A stretch of DNA of 8,330 nucleotides from CAYTOF01 sp964439435 (lineage in GTDB: Bacteria; Bacillota; Clostridia; Oscillospirales; QAMX01). Made by a program: the position numbers and the translations under genes. Positions 6,559 to 8,330 of the stretch are shown piece by piece (positions within the stretch are counted from its first letter, which is position 1; the number at the start of each line of letters is the position of its first letter). The notes beneath the pieces are model-generated. The model was not told the origin of the DNA, searched no databases, and saw only the letters and a list, made by a program, of their open reading frames with translations. Location of the stretch: positions 1 through 8,330 of the forward strand of contig CAYTOF010000079.1 in assembly GCA_964439435.1 (NCBI GenBank), read 5' to 3'.

Positions 6559-6768
6559 TTATTTGATTTTTCGGACACTGTAGCCGGCATCTCTCACCGC
6601 TTCGGTGAGGGTGTCATCAGAAACGGAAGAACTGAGTTCAATTTTAGCAGTTTTCTTTCGTAAATTGACCTCAACAGATATCACGCCTTCGATACTTGAA
6701 AGCGCATCGCTTATGCGTTTGACACAGTGCTCGCAACTCATGCCGACGATTTTCATGGTTTTTGTCAT
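6559..6768 (-). CDS. HMA-domain heavy-metal-binding protein, copper-chaperone-like
   Basis: A 69-residue cytoplasmic protein consisting of one heavy-metal-associated domain of the CopZ/Atx1 type. The metal site is GMSCEHC with C12 and C15, preceded by strand MKIV and followed by the family pattern of helix, VEVNLRKKTAKIEL strands and a final DAGY turn. Such proteins bind Cu(I) through the two cysteines and hand it to P-type ATPases or other targets. I start it at ATG 6766-6768 because AAGGAG (6775-6780) is placed 6 nt before it; a TTG at 6790-6792 would add eight residues but lacks such a site. It follows the PAP2 gene by 35 nt and precedes the acyltransferase-like gene by 20 nt. No copper ATPase or CsoR repressor is visible here, so its partner is unknown. 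Confidence 0.9.
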   Translation of the reverse strand: MTKTMKIVGMSCEHCVKRISDALSSIEGVISVEVNLRKKTAKIELSSSVSDDTLTEAVRDAGYSVRKIK

Positions 6769-6774
6769 TTTGTT

Positions 6775-6780
6775 CTCCTT
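6775..6780 (-). promoter_or_regulatory. Ribosome binding site that fixes the HMA protein start
   Basis: AAGGAG on the minus strand sits 6 nt before ATG 6766-6768. It favours this start over the in-frame TTG at 6790-6792, which lies upstream of the site. Confidence 0.85.
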
Positions 6781-6803
6781 TGTTGCGGTCAAATGTAAAT
6801 ATT

Positions 6804-7478
6804 TCAGCCCTTATTTTGATTTGTGCTTTCTTTAAGAAAGGGCCATTTTATAATATAAGCAAGTGGATACAGGATTGCACAGAGGGTGAGAGCTGCGAAA
6901 AAGTCTAAAATGGAATGTTGTTTGATAAAAACTGTGGCAGCGCAAATGGCGAGAGCAATTATGGTGGAACTGACTTTGATCAGGACATTGGACACGGTAT
7001 TGCGCTTAAAGAAATTTGTGTGCAAAAAGGCAAAATTTATGCCAAGAGAGCCAAAACAGTGCATACTCGGCCAGACATTGACAGGTTGATCGGAACTGTA
7101 GATAAGCAAGGTCAGGCGAATAAAGATGTTGTCGCGCTCAAAGCTTGAAGGACGAAAGTTTATAGCGGTGGGATATATAAATGCAATAGACATACAGATG
7201 AACAGGCCGACAAATGTGAACATCGACATTCGCAGAAAGTCCTGTCTGGATGTGTGCAAAAACAATATGATGCCGCCCGCCATATAGACAAACCAAAACA
7301 CATAGGGCACAATAAAGTATTCCACAAAGGGGATTTTGTCATCAAGACTTGAGTGAATGTAATTATAATTGACATCCCTAAGCTGCAGGAGAAAATAGGC
7401 GGAAATATGAAAAACTATGTAGAACAATGCGATGTAGTGCAATTTGTCACCTTTTTGGGGTGAGTTGCCGGTAGTCAT
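6804..7478 (-). CDS. PAP2-family integral membrane phosphatase/transferase-like protein
   Basis: This 224-residue protein has about six hydrophobic segments (near 14-33, 51-74, 83-103, 137-153, 164-184, 193-210). It carries PAP2-type motifs: YPTAINFRP (102-110, ending in the RP of motif 1), WPSMHC with H140 (motif 2, usual form PSGH) and KQHSILD with H188 and D192 (motif 3). The usual Lys of motif 1 and Arg of motif 3 are not at their expected places, so it is a divergent branch, perhaps closer to the PAP2_3/inositol-phosphoceramide-synthase-like group. Family members remove phosphate from, or transfer head groups between, membrane lipids. Its ATG overlaps the psd stop as ATGA, with GAAGAGG about 9 nt upstream inside psd, suggesting translational coupling. 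Lipid substrate unknown; phosphatidate or phosphatidylglycerophosphate are possible by context only. Confidence 0.8.
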   Translation of the reverse strand: MTTGNSPQKGDKLHYIALFYIVFHISAYFLLQLRDVNYNYIHSSLDDKIPFVEYFIVPYVFWFVYMAGGIILFLHTSRQDFLRMSMFTFVGLFICMSIAFIYPTAINFRPSSFERDNIFIRLTLLIYSSDQPVNVWPSMHCFGSLGINFAFLHTNFFKRNTVSNVLIKVSSTIIALAICAATVFIKQHSILDFFAALTLCAILYPLAYIIKWPFLKESTNQNKG

Positions 7479-8326
7479 TTATCATAACCTCTTCCGATTT
7501 TTTGACCGAGCTTTACAGCGGTCTCAATGCCGGCTTTGGTGTTTTCAAGAAACAAACCGTCCGGTTTCGCGGTGTTTTTTTGCAGGAGAAGGACAATGGT
7601 TGAGCCTCCAAACTCAAAATAACCCTTTTCGTCGCCGCGAGAAAACGATTTGAGGGGGTGATTGACGATTTTACCCACAAGCATTGCGCCGATTTCCATA
7701 TATATACAGAGCCCGAAATTATCTGTCTTTTGCAAAGTGTATTCACGGCTGTTTTCTTTGTAAACATTGCAATGAGCAAGGGCAATGGGTCTGACTGTGT
7801 GCAAAGCACCATCTATGCGTACTTTGCCAAGGGTGATGCCGTCGTCGAAAAAAACATATCTGTGATAGTCGTCGACACAGAGACGAAAGACAAGACACAG
7901 CCCACCGGAGAATCGCTTTGCAAGTTCTTTATTTTTTAAAAGCTCTGAGAGGGCATAACGCGTGCCCTTGATGTGAAATGTGCTGTCAGATTTAATGCGA
8001 TATGCAGAAAGCTTTCCGTCGCAGGGTGAGATCAGGTGATTTTGCACCATGTCTATATTTCGCGCACCGGGGACGAGCTTTCTGGTGAAAAAGTCGTTGT
8101 AGGAATGAAAACGACGCCTTTCAAACAGTGTCATGTCGATGTCATTGTATCGGACGAAGGGGGTTATCAACAACCGAGACAATCTTGAATCAAGCATTAT
8201 GCCCACAATTTTTGAAACTGACGGCGCACACAAAACCTTGAGAAAGCTGCGCCCCGGTGTTGTTTGATATAAAAAGGAGAGCATGCGTTCTTTTTTTATA
8301 CTATTTTGGCATCTTTTTTCAACCAT
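7475..8326 (-). CDS. psd: Phosphatidylserine decarboxylase proenzyme
   Basis: This enzyme converts phosphatidylserine to phosphatidylethanolamine at the cytoplasmic membrane. The 283-residue reading frame shows the family catalytic set: D103 in SPCDGK, H155 in DDYHR and the self-cleavage motif GGST (240-243). S242 would become the pyruvoyl group, splitting the chain into a large beta and a small alpha subunit. SYNDFFTRKL (75-84) and GDEKGYFEFGGST are also typical of Firmicutes Psd. The start is provisional. ATG 8324-8326 is only 4 nt from the window edge, so its ribosome site cannot be seen and the frame stays open beyond it. The internal ATG 8282-8284 (M15) has no good SD and would cut into the expected N-terminus. 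The stop overlaps the PAP2 start. No phosphatidylserine synthase gene is in view; it may lie upstream. Confidence 0.95.
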   Translation of the reverse strand: MVEKRCQNSIKKERMLSFLYQTTPGRSFLKVLCAPSVSKIVGIMLDSRLSRLLITPFVRYNDIDMTLFERRRFHSYNDFFTRKLVPGARNIDMVQNHLISPCDGKLSAYRIKSDSTFHIKGTRYALSELLKNKELAKRFSGGLCLVFRLCVDDYHRYVFFDDGITLGKVRIDGALHTVRPIALAHCNVYKENSREYTLQKTDNFGLCIYMEIGAMLVGKIVNHPLKSFSRGDEKGYFEFGGSTIVLLLQKNTAKPDGLFLENTKAGIETAVKLGQKIGRGYDK

Positions 8327-8330
8327 ATAG

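Overview
All convincing genes in this window lie on the minus strand, so they are transcribed from high to low coordinates. Strong AAGGAG-type Shine-Dalgarno sites, consensus sigma-A-like promoters with 17-bp spacers, use of TTG as a possible start codon, short intergenic gaps and the protein families present all suggest a Firmicute, most likely a Clostridia-class anaerobe. This is inferred from gene style; no marker gene in the window fixes the taxon.

Upstream block (8326 down to 5612) has four tightly packed genes. They encode phosphatidylserine decarboxylase (psd), a six-helix PAP2-family membrane protein whose start overlaps the psd stop as ATGA, a 69-residue HMA copper-chaperone-like protein, and a lone 2-oxo-acid-dehydrogenase E2/CAT-fold acyltransferase-like protein. 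The last has no lipoyl domain and has Glu where the catalytic His is expected. The first two genes point to membrane phospholipid synthesis; the role of the last two in the same transcript is unclear.

Middle block (4851 to 5611) is about 760 bp without a credible full-length gene. It is AT-rich in its centre and holds two good minus-strand promoters, a large nested hairpin just after the upstream operon (possible terminator), a second hairpin, a GC-rich leader hairpin, a small set of direct repeats and a short SD-preceded ORF overlapping the start of the next gene. Two of the hairpins fold better as plus-strand RNA because of their G-U pairs, which hints at an unannotated plus-strand RNA.

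Downstream block (4850 to beyond position 1) is a three-gene operon: a 767-residue ABC exporter half-transporter, a 173-residue DUF1854 protein and a second ABC exporter half-transporter that runs off the window edge before its Walker B motif. Both exporters have an extra N-terminal cytoplasmic domain and a four-cysteine zinc-ribbon-like element before the membrane domain. The three proteins probably form one system: a heterodimeric exporter plus a DUF1854 accessory protein. Its substrate cannot be read from the sequence and it is the least understood system here.
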